From: Paraburkholderia fynbosensis
GTDB taxonomy: Bacteria; Pseudomonadota; Gammaproteobacteria; Burkholderiales; Burkholderiaceae
Direction: 5' to 3'
Length of the DNA: 64,000 bases
Assembly (NCBI RefSeq): GCF_902859935.1
Contig: NZ_CADIKI010000001.1
Span: 1-64,000 of the forward strand
Shown here one piece after another: positions 36,368-45,664 of the stretch. The notes beneath the pieces were generated by a model, which was given only the letters and a program-made list of their open reading frames with translations, had not been told where the DNA came from and ran no database searches. A program made the translations under genes and the position numbers. Numbering within the stretch: the stretch's first letter is position 1; each line of letters opens with the position of its first letter.

Positions 36368-37720
36368 CTACGGGATGCTGCCGTGCCGCTCCGCAGCCGC
36401 CAGTCGGCTGCGCACAAAGCCGACGTGTTCGCGTAGCACGTAGAACGCGTCGGCGTAGGCGAGCGGCATGCGCAACTGATTCAACGACGCCTCGATTTCG
36501 TCCAGTTGCGCGAAGAGCTGCTTGCGCTCTTCGTCGGTCGAATCGGCGAGCGCGTCGCGCTCGATCGCAATCAACGACCCGTAATAGCGATAAATGCGCG
36601 AACGCACGCGCCAGCGGTAGAGCGCGGGAATCACACGCATGGCCGGAAACAGCAGCACCGCCACCGGCAGCAACAGCACCAGCGTGCGGTCGCCGATACT
36701 CGCGAGCCAGAACGGCAGCGTACGGTACAGGAAACTTTTGCCGGTCTTGTAATAGCGCTGCGCGTCCTCGCTGATTTGATATTCGTGGGCGGTCGGATTC
36801 GGAAATTGCCCCGCACGCTGCAACAACCCCGGCATGCCATGCACGTCCTGTGCCGCTTCGATCAGCAGGTCGGAGATCGCCGGATGTAGATTGGTCCGCG
36901 CGACGAGTTCGACCGTCGGGCTGATCAGATGCACCGTTTCACGCGGAATCCGGTACTTCAGATCCAGCACGCCAGGTGGCAGGTCGATCTGATCGAGGTA
37001 CGGAAAGAGCCGCGTATACGCGGCCGCTTCATCGAAATTCATCACCGAAATGCCGGGCACCTTGAGCAGGCGCAGCATCAGGCTGCGCGTGGCCGAGTCG
37101 CCGCTGAGGATCGCCGCGTCCACCTCGCCCGAGACCAGTTGGGTGGCGGCCTGCAAGCCGTCGCTCGGCACCAGCACGGTGCTGCCGCCCGGTTCGATGC
37201 CGTTCGCACCCAGCAGCTTGAGCGACAGCAGACGCGTGCCGCTGCCTTCGCGGCCTATCGCGATGCGCCTGCCTTCCAGTTGTGAAAGCTGGGTCACGCC
37301 GCTGCCGCGATAAAACACGACCACCGGGATATAGAAAAGACTGCCGAGCGACATCAGCGAGGACGTGTCGACCCCGCTGGCGACACCGCCTTGCACGAGC
37401 GCGATATCGACATGCTGTTTCGGATCGAGCAGTCGTTGCAGGTTCTGCACTGAACCATCGGACTCCAGCACGTTCAGCCGCACGCCGTTGCGGGCGAGGA
37501 TTTTTCTGTACTGATTCGCGGTGACGAGAAACGAACTGTCGCGCGGGCCCGCGCTCATCGTGATGGTTTTTGGCGGCGCCGGATCGACCACCCAGATCAC
37601 CAGCGTGATCGCCAGCACGACGAGCGTGGCCACGATCACGAATGGCAGCGTGTGATCGCGCCATTCGGCATGCGGCTGCTCGCCGGGAAACTGCGGGGGA
37701 CGCCGACGCTGAGCTTTCAT
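36368..37720 (-). CDS. TAXI-family solute-binding protein with two membrane helices
   Basis: A 450-residue protein of the TRAP-associated TAXI type. It has an N-terminal membrane anchor (about residues 26-45: F-V-I-V-A-T-L-V-V-L-A-I), a periplasmic binding domain starting K-T-I-T-M-S-A-G-P-R-D-S-S, and a second hydrophobic segment near 334-356 followed by a cytoplasmic coiled-coil-like tail. The tail plus second membrane helix is not part of a normal soluble TAXI receptor. No TRAP permease gene is adjacent, so it may act as a sensor or adaptor. It converges with the ProQ gene. Confidence 0.82.
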   Translation of the reverse strand: MKAQRRRPPQFPGEQPHAEWRDHTLPFVIVATLVVLAITLVIWVVDPAPPKTITMSAGPRDSSFLVTANQYRKILARNGVRLNVLESDGSVQNLQRLLDPKQHVDIALVQGGVASGVDTSSLMSLGSLFYIPVVVFYRGSGVTQLSQLEGRRIAIGREGSGTRLLSLKLLGANGIEPGGSTVLVPSDGLQAATQLVSGEVDAAILSGDSATRSLMLRLLKVPGISVMNFDEAAAYTRLFPYLDQIDLPPGVLDLKYRIPRETVHLISPTVELVARTNLHPAISDLLIEAAQDVHGMPGLLQRAGQFPNPTAHEYQISEDAQRYYKTGKSFLYRTLPFWLASIGDRTLVLLLPVAVLLFPAMRVIPALYRWRVRSRIYRYYGSLIAIERDALADSTDEERKQLFAQLDEIEASLNQLRMPLAYADAFYVLREHVGFVRSRLAAAERHGSIP

Positions 37721-37988
37721 GGACACTCCGAGGCTGAAGCCGGATGAACACATTGTCCACTGTCCGCGGCCGGTTTGCCGTCGGCAGTTTGCTCTATTGA
37801 CCGTGCGGGGCGCATGGCTCGCCGGTTGCGTTTCTACTGGAACATTCGAGTTCCTAAGCGTAAATGTCGATGACGCCGGCGGCTTTGTTGTCGGGCGACA
37901 TGGCGCCGCTCCAGAGGCGCGGATGCGTTCGCATTCAGATCACAGCGGAGCGGAGCAGGCCACTACACCCAGCCGCCCGTTCACCCGT

Positions 37989-38534
37989 TCAACACGACGC
38001 AACCCGTTTGATGCGATGGAAATTGCGATCGAAATAGATGAGTCCGTCTCCATCGGCGCGCACGCTGATACGCGTCGTCTTCACGAACATCACCGAGTGC
38101 GAGCCGACTTCCTTCAGATCGACGATCTCGCCTTGCAGGCTCGCGAGCGCATCGCGCAGCACCGGTACGCCGTGTGCGCCGTCGTCCCAGATCGGCCAGC
38201 CGAAGCGTTCTTCCATCGGCACCTGGGTCATCCCTGCGAAGTGGCGCGCGAGCAGCTCGTGCTCGCCGGGCAGGACGTTGACGCAGACATGCCGGTTGCC
38301 TTCGAAGGTCGCGTGCATCGCGCTCGAACGGTTCAGGCAGACGAGCAGCGTGGGCGGCGTATCGGTAACGGAGCACACTGCGCTCGCGGTGACGCCGCAA
38401 CGTCCATGCGGACCGGCGGTCGTGATGACGTTGACGGCCGCGCATAGATGCGCCATCGCCTGACGGAATTGCTGCTTCTCATTGAGGTGGGCGTCGCAGT
38501 CGGCGCTCGCGAGCGGGGGCGGGGTCGTGGTCAT
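37989..38534 (-). CDS. iacG: Flavin reductase IacG
   Basis: A 181-residue flavin reductase domain protein (HpaC-like) with A-V-N-V-I-T-T-A-G-P-H-G near the N terminus, V-C-L-N-R-S-S and G-D-G-L-I-Y-F-D-R near the end. Such enzymes reduce free flavin with NADH for a partner monooxygenase. In auxin-degradation clusters IacG supplies reduced flavin to IacA, whose gene is nearby. ATG 38534 has AGGAA upstream. Divergent from a FixJ-type response regulator. Confidence 0.82.
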   Translation of the reverse strand: MTTTPPPLASADCDAHLNEKQQFRQAMAHLCAAVNVITTAGPHGRCGVTASAVCSVTDTPPTLLVCLNRSSAMHATFEGNRHVCVNVLPGEHELLARHFAGMTQVPMEERFGWPIWDDGAHGVPVLRDALASLQGEIVDLKEVGSHSVMFVKTTRISVRADGDGLIYFDRNFHRIKRVASC

Positions 38535-38857
38535 GATCTCGGTTCCTTGGGGGCGCGGCCTCGTGGGCGCTGATCTGGACTGAAGCGTAATCAATCCGGA
38601 TCCGGAAAAAAATCCGCACGCGCGGTGCGCAGGTGGGCGTCTTTCCCAACGTGTCTAAAGTTTTCCCCAATGCCTCATGCGTCCTCTGTGCCCTGGTGCA
38701 CATTTGATTCGAACGGCGAGTGCGTGCGTGGGTCGTCAGCGCCGATTCAGGTGGAATTTCAGGGTAACTAGCACTTTGCACGGCTTTTTTCGCTGGCTAT
38801 GATGGCTCGCGCAACACGTCCCGAATCGCTCCATCACGAACTGCTCCCACGCCTTCC
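38535..38857. promoter_or_regulatory. Divergent promoter region of iacG and response regulator
   Basis: A 323-base intergenic region. It contains GTCTAAAG at 38653-38660, an octamer that recurs in the divergent region between iacA and the sensor kinase (44071-44078); see findings. No other operator is clear, and no gene is visible. Confidence 0.4.
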
Positions 38858-39508
38858 ATGCCTCACTCGCCGCACTCCGTTCCCGCCCCCGCACCGGTCG
38901 TCTACATCGTCGACGACGACGGCGGCATGCGCACGTCGCTCGCATGGCTGCTCGAATCGGTCGGTGTGAAGTCGGCGGGCTTCGCCAATGCGAGCGAGTT
39001 TCTCGCCGCGTTCGATCCGGCGATTCCCGCGTGCCTGGTGCTCGACGTGCGCATGCCGGAACAAAGCGGCTTCGATGTGCAAGCGGAGCTGAACCGGCGC
39101 GACGCCACCTTGCCGATCATTTTCGTCAGTGGCCACGGCGACATTCCGATGTCCGTGCGCGCGTTGCAGAACGGCGCGATCGATTTCGTCGAAAAGCCCT
39201 ATAACTCGCAGCAGATGCTCGATCGCGTGCAACATGCGTTGAAGCTCGCCGCGCAGCGGCACGTCGCCGGTCAGAAGCAGCGCGAGTTGCGCAAACGGAT
39301 CGAGTCGCTGACCGCGCGCGAAATGGAAGTGCTGCGCGGGGTGATCGACGGCAAAGGCAGCAAACGCATCGCGAGTGATCTGTCGATCAGCGTGAAAACG
39401 GTCGACGTGCATCGCGCGAGCATCAAGGACAAACTCGGCGCGGCTTCGATCGCGATGCTGGTGCGCGAAGTGATGGCGGTGTGGGAAGAGGACGGGGCGG
39501 CTGGCTGA
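38858..39508 (+). CDS. FixJ/NarL-type response regulator of the iac island
   Basis: A 216-residue regulator: receiver domain with phospho-acceptor Asp63 (L-V-L-D-V-R-M-P), D-F-V-E-K-P-Y with the conserved Lys, and a LuxR-type helix-turn-helix (L-T-A-R-E-M-E-V-L-R-G, then K-R-I-A-S-D-L-S-I-S-V-K-T-V). The best partner is the soluble PAS kinase at 44158-45657, since both lie inside the same catabolic island. It probably activates the iac genes in response to auxin or an intermediate (inference). Confidence 0.88.
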   Translation: MPHSPHSVPAPAPVVYIVDDDGGMRTSLAWLLESVGVKSAGFANASEFLAAFDPAIPACLVLDVRMPEQSGFDVQAELNRRDATLPIIFVSGHGDIPMSVRALQNGAIDFVEKPYNSQQMLDRVQHALKLAAQRHVAGQKQRELRKRIESLTAREMEVLRGVIDGKGSKRIASDLSISVKTVDVHRASIKDKLGAASIAMLVREVMAVWEEDGAAG

Positions 39509-39743
39509 CAGCGTGAGTGCGATGGCGAGGCAGCGGGTGCGACGTTCGGATGCAAGCGGCGAGGTGCGCGTTCAGTGTGCCGCGAACGCATAGTCAACAG
39601 CGTCGGGTAACGCGAACGCAAGGGCAAGCACACGCGGCGCGAGAAGGTACACCCGGACGGCGCGTCGTAAGACACACCATGCCGGCACATCTACGCGTGC
39701 TAAACGGCACCGCGCGCACCGCACGCATCGACCGTCCTCACCG

Positions 39744-40487
39744 TCACCGCATGAACAACCCGCCGTTCACATCCCAGCACGCGCCGTTTGCAAAGTAGGC
39801 ATTCTCCGCGGCGAGCATCACCGCCACATCGGCGACGTACTCAGCCGAGCCCAAACGGCCTGCGGGAATATTGGCGATCACCGCTTTGAGCTTCTCCGGC
39901 GCGACGCTTTCGTGCACGATCGGCAGGTCCATCGGACCCGGCGAAATGGCGTTGACGGTCACACCGGCCGCGCCGAGGTCGCGCGCAAACACCTTGGTGA
40001 GCGTAATCACGCCGCCCTTGGCCGCCGCGTAATGCGCGCCGGTCGCCGAGCCGCCGTTCTGTCCCGCCAGCGACGCGATGTTGACGATGCGCCCGTGGCC
40101 GACATCGGCGAAATGCTGGCCGAACACCTGACAGCCGAACAGCACACTGCGCAGATTGACGTCGATCACCTGATCGAACTGCTCGGCGGTAATCTCCATC
40201 ACGGGGACGACTTTGGATGCGCCCGCGTTGTTGACCAACGCGTCCACGCGCCCCCAGCGCTGGAGGATCGCATCGCGCGCGGCTTCGAACGCGGTCTTCG
40301 CGGTGACGTCCAGATGCAGCGCGAACGCGCTGGACCCGTCGGCGCTCAGATCGCGCGCCAGCGCTTGCGCGGCGGCGAACGCGATGTCGCCGATCGCGAC
40401 CGCATAGCCCGCCGCGTGAAAACGCGCGGCAATCGCGGCGCCCAGCCCGCGTGCGGCGCCTGTGACGAGTACGACTCTTTTCTGCAT
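39744..40487 (-). CDS. iacE: SDR-family oxidoreductase IacE
   Basis: A 247-residue SDR with T-G-A-A-R-G-L-G at residues 9-16, N-N-A-G near 86, Ser139 and Tyr153/Lys157 in Y-A-A-A-K. In auxin degradation IacE acts early with IacA on the oxidised indole ring, leading to 3-hydroxy-2-oxindole-3-acetate. It is last in the run iacA-iacB-iacI-iacH-iacE, 126 bp after iacH. Assignment rests on cluster context, because SDR sequence alone does not define substrate. Confidence 0.83.
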   Translation of the reverse strand: MQKRVVLVTGAARGLGAAIAARFHAAGYAVAIGDIAFAAAQALARDLSADGSSAFALHLDVTAKTAFEAARDAILQRWGRVDALVNNAGASKVVPVMEITAEQFDQVIDVNLRSVLFGCQVFGQHFADVGHGRIVNIASLAGQNGGSATGAHYAAAKGGVITLTKVFARDLGAAGVTVNAISPGPMDLPIVHESVAPEKLKAVIANIPAGRLGSAEYVADVAVMLAAENAYFANGACWDVNGGLFMR

Positions 40488-40613
40488 GACTTCGACTCCG
40501 TTAGTAAGCGACAAGCGAGAGCGGACACGACGCGCCGCCATGACACGCGGCAGCATGCGTCACCTGATGTCGTTCAGGCCTTGCCCGATCCCGATCGCAT
40601 TCAGGCGGCAGGA

Positions 40614-41738
40614 TCAGGCGGCAAGCGCGGCCTCGAAACGCGCGGCAATCGCGCACACCTGTTCGTCCTGTCCTTTGCGACCGACGATCTGCAAACCGGC
40701 CTTCAGCGGCGAACCCGCGAGCGGCAGCGGCAAACTCAACGCGGGATGGCCGCTCAGGTTGAACGGCCGGATCAGCTTCGACATCGCGATGACCGACGCG
40801 CCGCCGCGCGCCTCGTCGAGTGTGATGGGCAGAGCGGGCAGCGTCGGCAGAATCAGCACGTCGACGTTATCGAGCGCATGATCGACGGCCGCCGTGAATT
40901 GCCGGCGGACGTGTTGCGCCGCGTCGAGTTGCGCGGCGGTGGTGTTCGCCGCGGCGCGCAGCCGTGCGTCGAGATCGGCGCCGAGCTTGCCGGTTTCGAG
41001 CAGATGACCGAGTGCGCGCGATGTCTCCACATTGATGACCGCAAGGCCCGCATCGAACGCGGCCGACAGCCCGTCGAGCCGTAGCGCGTGCGCAGTGCAA
41101 CCGGCCACGTCGGCCGCTCGCGCGACCGCTGCGCCGATCTCGGGCATCGCATCGGCCTGCACGATGCCGACTTTGCACCCCCCTTGCCACGCGCGCGCGG
41201 CATGCATGTCGAAGTCGGCGGTGATCGCCTGCATCACGGCCACCAGCGTCGACATCTCGCGCGCAAACGGCCCGACGCAATCGAGCGACGATTCACGCGG
41301 CGCCACGCCGCGCCGCGACACACGGCCGAACGTCGGCTTAAGACCGGCCACGCCGCAGCACGCGGCGGGCCCGCGAATCGAGCCGCCGGTGTCGGTGCCG
41401 AGCGCGGCATCCGCGAGTTTCAGGCCGACCGCCGCTGCCGAACCGCTCGACGATCCGCCCGGAATACGCGTAGCGTCCTGCGGATTTTGCGGTGTGCCGG
41501 TGTAGTCGTTGATACCGGTCATGCCGAACGCGAGTTCATGCATGTTCGCTTTGCCGACGACGCGCCAGCCGGCCGCGAGCAAACGCGCGACGACCTCCGC
41601 ATGCTCTGCCGCGGGCGCCGTGTCGGCCAGCGCACGGCTTGCGGCCGTGGTGGCGTAGCCGGCGATATCGATCGTGTCCTTGATCGCGATCGACGGCCCT
41701 GTGCCGCCCAACGACAAGGTCTGGATAAACTCGTTCAT
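40614..41738 (-). CDS. iacH: Amidase-signature family hydrolase IacH
   Basis: A 374-residue amidase with the full Ser-cisSer-Lys triad: Lys20 (A-I-K-D-T-I-D), Ser96 in G-G-S-S-S-G-S and Ser120 in T-D-T-G-G-S. It is shorter than GatA-type enzymes. In iac clusters IacH has been linked to hydrolysis of an amide intermediate or auxin conjugates; the exact substrate is unsettled. Its ATG overlaps the stop of iacI (ATGA). A frame continuing far upstream is only read-through of neighbouring genes in another phase. Confidence 0.88.
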   Translation of the reverse strand: MNEFIQTLSLGGTGPSIAIKDTIDIAGYATTAASRALADTAPAAEHAEVVARLLAAGWRVVGKANMHELAFGMTGINDYTGTPQNPQDATRIPGGSSSGSAAAVGLKLADAALGTDTGGSIRGPAACCGVAGLKPTFGRVSRRGVAPRESSLDCVGPFAREMSTLVAVMQAITADFDMHAARAWQGGCKVGIVQADAMPEIGAAVARAADVAGCTAHALRLDGLSAAFDAGLAVINVETSRALGHLLETGKLGADLDARLRAAANTTAAQLDAAQHVRRQFTAAVDHALDNVDVLILPTLPALPITLDEARGGASVIAMSKLIRPFNLSGHPALSLPLPLAGSPLKAGLQIVGRKGQDEQVCAIAARFEAALAA

Positions 41739-42268
41739 GGGTTCGATGTCCTTGCATTGACTTGCCACGGCGCATCGAAGAGGCGCTCGGTGCGAAAGTG
41801 AGTGATGAGCCAGTCGCGGCCATTGTCCGCCGGCGCGAAATCCACTTCGAGACGCGCCGAGATCAGCTCCGCCGGCGCATCGACATAGCCCGACGCCTGC
41901 AGCATGATCCAGCGGCCCTTCGCGGCAGCGCCGCGCACCGCAATCGTTTCCGACGTGAGGAAGTGCACGTTCACCGAGAAATGCGGCGACGGCGGCAGGT
42001 AGCGCGACAGCATCGCGACGATCGCCGCACGACCCTTCAGGCGTCCGAACTTGTTGGCGTACTGTGGGCCGATGCCTTCCCAGACGGCATCGTCGGCAAA
42101 CAGCGCGGCGAGCGTCTCGCCTTCGAGCGCGCCGCACGGCACATCGCATAGCGCCATATAGCGCGCCATCGTGCCGCGCACCGCCGTTTCGGCTTCGAGC
42201 GCGGCGAGCCGCTCGCTCAGCGCGCGCAGCGTATCGGGGTTCGTCTCCATTGCCTCGCGCTCCGTCAT
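41735..42268 (-). CDS. iacI: SnoaL-like/NTF2-fold protein IacI
   Basis: A 177-residue protein with the SnoaL-like pattern: an early helix with M-A-R-Y-M-A-L-C-D-V, then L-A-A-L-F-A-D-D-A-V-W-E-G-I-G, K-G-R-A-A-I-V-A-M and V-H-F-L-T-S-E. NTF2-fold proteins of this type act as small hydrolases, isomerases or hydratases on ring intermediates. It occupies the IacI place between iacB and iacH, with overlap to iacH. Its step in auxin degradation is not established. Confidence 0.8.
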   Translation of the reverse strand: MTEREAMETNPDTLRALSERLAALEAETAVRGTMARYMALCDVPCGALEGETLAALFADDAVWEGIGPQYANKFGRLKGRAAIVAMLSRYLPPSPHFSVNVHFLTSETIAVRGAAAKGRWIMLQASGYVDAPAELISARLEVDFAPADNGRDWLITHFRTERLFDAPWQVNARTSNP

Positions 42269-42270
42269 GT

Positions 42271-42657
42271 TCACGATGCGTTCGCGTGCTGCGGCGGCAC
42301 TTGCAACGCGCGTCCGACGCGCGCTTCGATCTTGCCGTAGCGCCACAGATTGTATTCGCCGACCGGCGTCGTGCGATACAGATTGCACACGGCGACCGTC
42401 GTGTCGAAGTCGCGCACGTCGGCCATGATGTAGAAGGTCCACGGCGAGTTGTCCGCGTGGCCGACGGTGAGGCGGTCATCGTCCATGATGCCGAGCACCT
42501 CGACGCCTTCCATCGCTTCGATCGCGGCCAGCATCTTGCCGTAGGCCTGCCACACCGTGCCGATCTGCTCGCGGGGCAGATCGAAGAAATTCTGCGTGAC
42601 GCCGCAGCAGAACAGAACGCGTAGCGGCAGCGCCGGATTGCCGGTCGAGTTGGACAT
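42271..42657 (-). CDS. iacB: IacB-like protein
   Basis: A 128-residue protein with a conserved-looking core (V-L-F-C-C-G-V-T-Q-N-F-F-D, then W-Q-A-Y-G-K-M-L-A-A-I and W-T-F-Y-I-M-A-D-V-R-D), probably a ferredoxin-like alpha/beta fold. It lies between iacA (90 bp upstream) and iacI (2 bp downstream), the position of IacB in auxin clusters. The biochemical function is unknown. An AAGGAGAA site precedes ATG 42657. Confidence 0.8.
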   Translation of the reverse strand: MSNSTGNPALPLRVLFCCGVTQNFFDLPREQIGTVWQAYGKMLAAIEAMEGVEVLGIMDDDRLTVGHADNSPWTFYIMADVRDFDTTVAVCNLYRTTPVGEYNLWRYGKIEARVGRALQVPPQHANAS

Positions 42658-42747
42658 GAGTAGGTTCTCCTTGAAAAACGTGTGAACAGAGGCAAAGCAA
42701 AAAGTGCTCGGGTCACTTCACGCAGCGCGCCGGGTCCCGCAGGCCGC

Positions 42748-43920
42748 TCAGAGATAGCCGGCAATCGGCGGCACGCCGACGAACACCGCACCGGCGCCGT
42801 CATAGTTGCCCTCACCCAGAAACGCGTGCTGCGTGACGACCATCGAGTCGCGCAACAGCCGCTGTAACGGATGCGAGCGATAGATCGCCATCGTGCCGCC
42901 GAGCCGGTATGCGCGCTGCACGACCTCGGCGCCTTCGCGCGCGATCTGCGTGGCCGCAAGACGCAGCAGGCTGACCTGATCGGCGGTGACGGGTGTGCCG
43001 GCGAGGATCGATTGCCAGACCTGATCGGTGGTGTCGTAGAAGAACGCGCGGGCCGAACGCAATTGCGCCTCGGCTTTCGCGAGTTCGATGCGGTAGTACG
43101 CGCGGTCGGCGAGTTGCGGCGCGCCGGTCGTGGTCTTGCGCCCGCCCGCCATCTGATTGGCGACATCGAGCGCGGCGCGGGCCAGCCCAAGGTTGACCAC
43201 GGCGAGCACCTGCGCCGCATAGGCGATGGTCGGGTAGCGATACAGCGGTTCGTCCACGCACGGTTCGCCGCCGCGCACGAAGGTCCACGCATCGGCGACG
43301 AACTGGTCGTGCACGCGCAGGTCGTGGCTGCCGGTGCCTTGCATGCCGACTACATCCCAGTTCTCGACGATCTCCACCTGATGTGCACGGAACACGGCTG
43401 TGCGTGGTTTGCCGGGTGCGCCCGCGCCGCCGGTGCCGATGCCCACACCGAGCCAGTCCGCACCCTTGCAGCCGCTCGCGAATTTCCACGTGCCGTTCAC
43501 GCGCCAGCCGCCGTCCGCTGGCTGCGCGGATTGCACCGGAAAGAGGCCGCCCGCGAACACCTGGTCGGGTCCGTCGGCGTAAATCTGCGCCTGGGTCTGA
43601 AGCGGTAGTGCTGCCAGATAGACATTGGCCGAGCCGAAGCTCGCGACCCACGCGGCCGAACCATCGGCCGCCGCAATCCGTTCGATCATGTCGAGAAACG
43701 CGGTGGGCGCGAGCGCATCGCCGCCGAAGCGCCGCGGCGTGGCCGCCCGATAGATGCCCGCGCGCTTGAGGCTGGCGATCACGTCGCGCGGCACATGCGA
43801 AAGCCGGTCGAATTCGTCGCGGCGCGCGGCGATCTCGGCGATCACGTCGGCGAGCGGCAGGCGCGCGCTCATCGACGCGGGGCAGGGGGCGGACTCGACG
43901 GCGATGGCGGTGGCGGACAT
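42748..43920 (-). CDS. iacA: Indole-3-acetate monooxygenase IacA (acyl-CoA dehydrogenase fold)
   Basis: A 390-residue flavin-dependent enzyme with the acyl-CoA dehydrogenase fold used by group D monooxygenases (HsaA, DszC type). It has G-S-A-A-W-V-A-S-F in the N-terminal domain, W-K-F-A-S-G-C and G-T-G-S-H-D-L in the beta domain, and a C-terminal helical bundle with R-L-G-G-T-M-A-I-Y. Together with reduced flavin from IacG it starts auxin attack by oxygenating the indole ring. ATG 43920 has GGAG upstream. First gene of the run to iacE, divergent from the sensor kinase. Confidence 0.9.
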   Translation of the reverse strand: MSATAIAVESAPCPASMSARLPLADVIAEIAARRDEFDRLSHVPRDVIASLKRAGIYRAATPRRFGGDALAPTAFLDMIERIAAADGSAAWVASFGSANVYLAALPLQTQAQIYADGPDQVFAGGLFPVQSAQPADGGWRVNGTWKFASGCKGADWLGVGIGTGGAGAPGKPRTAVFRAHQVEIVENWDVVGMQGTGSHDLRVHDQFVADAWTFVRGGEPCVDEPLYRYPTIAYAAQVLAVVNLGLARAALDVANQMAGGRKTTTGAPQLADRAYYRIELAKAEAQLRSARAFFYDTTDQVWQSILAGTPVTADQVSLLRLAATQIAREGAEVVQRAYRLGGTMAIYRSHPLQRLLRDSMVVTQHAFLGEGNYDGAGAVFVGVPPIAGYL

Positions 43921-44157
43921 GGGGGCTTCTCCTTGATTCGATATCGACGGGAATAGGGCGCACGGTGTGGTCGAAAACGACGCGCCGTGCACGGTGAGGC
44001 CAGTCTAGGAACGCAAAAAGAACGCTTCAATTGGGATGCGGGGCGCGCTTTTAGGTAACGTGCCGGGGGCGTCTAAAGAAATCTTCAGATACGGATTGCG
44101 GGTACTGGTGTTATGTTTCTGCACAGACCCGATTGAACCTGTGTGCCGCCACGCCCG

Positions 44158-45657
44158 ATGAATTTCCCCGCCGAAGCCGATTTTCACCGCCTGCTCGACG
44201 CGCTGACGCTGTGCGTGCTGCTGCACGACGCCGAGACCAAGGCGATCGTGTGGGCCAATCGCGCGGCGTGCGAGGCGCTCGGCTTCACGCTCGACGAACT
44301 GTTGCCGCTTAAAGCGAAGGACATGACGCGCCCGGTGCCGAAGTACCGGCGCGAGATCGGCGTGGGCGCGATGGACCGGTCGATCACCGAGGGCCCGCAG
44401 GTCTACGAGTGGTGCTACCGTTCGCGCAGCGGCGCCGATATGTTGTCCGAAGCAATTGCCACCTATGTGCCGCTCGCCGGGCGCCCGGTCGTGATGGTGC
44501 AGTTCCGCGACATCAGCGCGGAGGACACGCTCAAGCAGACGTTGCGGCGCTACGAATCGCGGCTGCGCGAATTCATGCAGGATCTCGGCGAAGGCGTCGC
44601 GGTGCTGACGCCCGCAGGCGTCGTGGAATTCGTCAGCGAGTCCGGACGGCGCGTGCTCGGTCTCGAAGAAGGCGCGCCGATGGGCGACCTGCTCGACTAT
44701 TGCAGCGCGGCGGATCGCGACCGTCTGCTCGCGCAGCTCGCTGCCGCGCCGCGCATCCAGCCGTCGGCGCCGCAGCGTTACCGGATTACGCGCCGCGACG
44801 GCACGCCGGGCTGGCTGCGCATTACGTGCCGGCGCATCGAGATCGAAGACGACCTCAATGGCCGCCTGCTGCACTTTCGCGACGTGACCGACGAGGTCGC
44901 GCTCGAAGAGGCACGCCGCAACGAAGCGCGTCTGCTCGAATATGCGGGGCGTTACAACGCCATGGGCGAGATGGCGACCGCGATCGCTCATGAGTTGAGC
45001 CAGCCGCTCGCGGCGGTGCGCAACTTCATCGAAGGGGCGATTCGCCGTCTCGCGCAACCTGGTTCGCTCGACGATGCCGTGTGGGGGCTGCGAAGCGCCG
45101 ATCGTCAGGCGGAGCACGCGGCGTTGATCATCCGCAGCGTGCGCGATTACATCGCGAGGCGCGAGCCGAGCGAAACGCACGCGGACTTGCGCGAGGTGCT
45201 CGCGGACGCCGCTTACTTCATCGAATTGCGCGCGCGCGAAGCGGGCGTGACGGTCACGATCGATCAGGCGAGCGAGCCGTTGCCGGTGTATGTCGAGCGC
45301 GTGCTGATCGGCCAGGTGCTGCTCAATCTCGCGTTCAATGCGATCGACGCGCTGGGCCAAGGCACGCAGGCGGCCCCGACACCGCCGCGAAAGAGCGAAT
45401 TGCGCCTTGTCACTCAACTGCGCGGCAAACACGCACTGGTCCAGGTGATCGACAACGGGCCCGGTGTGTCCGCCGATGCGTATGGGCGCCTCTTCGACGG
45501 CTTCTCGTCGTCGAAAGCGGGTGGCAACGGCATCGGCCTGTCGCTGTGCAAGAACATCGTCACGCGGCACGGCGGCGAGATCTGGGCGAAGCCGGCGCCG
45601 CACGGCGGACTCGAATGCAGCTTCACATTGCCGTTCGCGCTTGCGCCAGCCGCCTGA
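44158..45657 (+). CDS. PAS-domain sensor histidine kinase of the iac island
   Basis: A 499-residue soluble kinase with no membrane segment. It has two PAS domains (about residues 8-125, starting L-L-D-A-L-T-L-C-V-L-L, and 135-255), a phospho-acceptor His278 in I-A-H-E-L-S-Q-P-L, and an ATPase domain with N-L-A-F-N-A-I-D-A-L and G-N-G-I-G-L-S-L. It resembles FixL/TodS-type kinases, so a PAS pocket could bind auxin or an intermediate directly (inference). Divergent from iacA; likely partner of the regulator at 38858. GTG 44143 is an alternative start. Confidence 0.88.
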   Translation: MNFPAEADFHRLLDALTLCVLLHDAETKAIVWANRAACEALGFTLDELLPLKAKDMTRPVPKYRREIGVGAMDRSITEGPQVYEWCYRSRSGADMLSEAIATYVPLAGRPVVMVQFRDISAEDTLKQTLRRYESRLREFMQDLGEGVAVLTPAGVVEFVSESGRRVLGLEEGAPMGDLLDYCSAADRDRLLAQLAAAPRIQPSAPQRYRITRRDGTPGWLRITCRRIEIEDDLNGRLLHFRDVTDEVALEEARRNEARLLEYAGRYNAMGEMATAIAHELSQPLAAVRNFIEGAIRRLAQPGSLDDAVWGLRSADRQAEHAALIIRSVRDYIARREPSETHADLREVLADAAYFIELRAREAGVTVTIDQASEPLPVYVERVLIGQVLLNLAFNAIDALGQGTQAAPTPPRKSELRLVTQLRGKHALVQVIDNGPGVSADAYGRLFDGFSSSKAGGNGIGLSLCKNIVTRHGGEIWAKPAPHGGLECSFTLPFALAPAA

Positions 45658-45664
45658 GCGCGGC

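Noticed and set aside
40614..43292. An 892-codon minus-strand open frame
   Set aside because: Only its last 374 codons are real (amidase IacH). The rest runs out of phase through iacI, iacB and iacA and has an Arg/Ser-rich, unordered composition.
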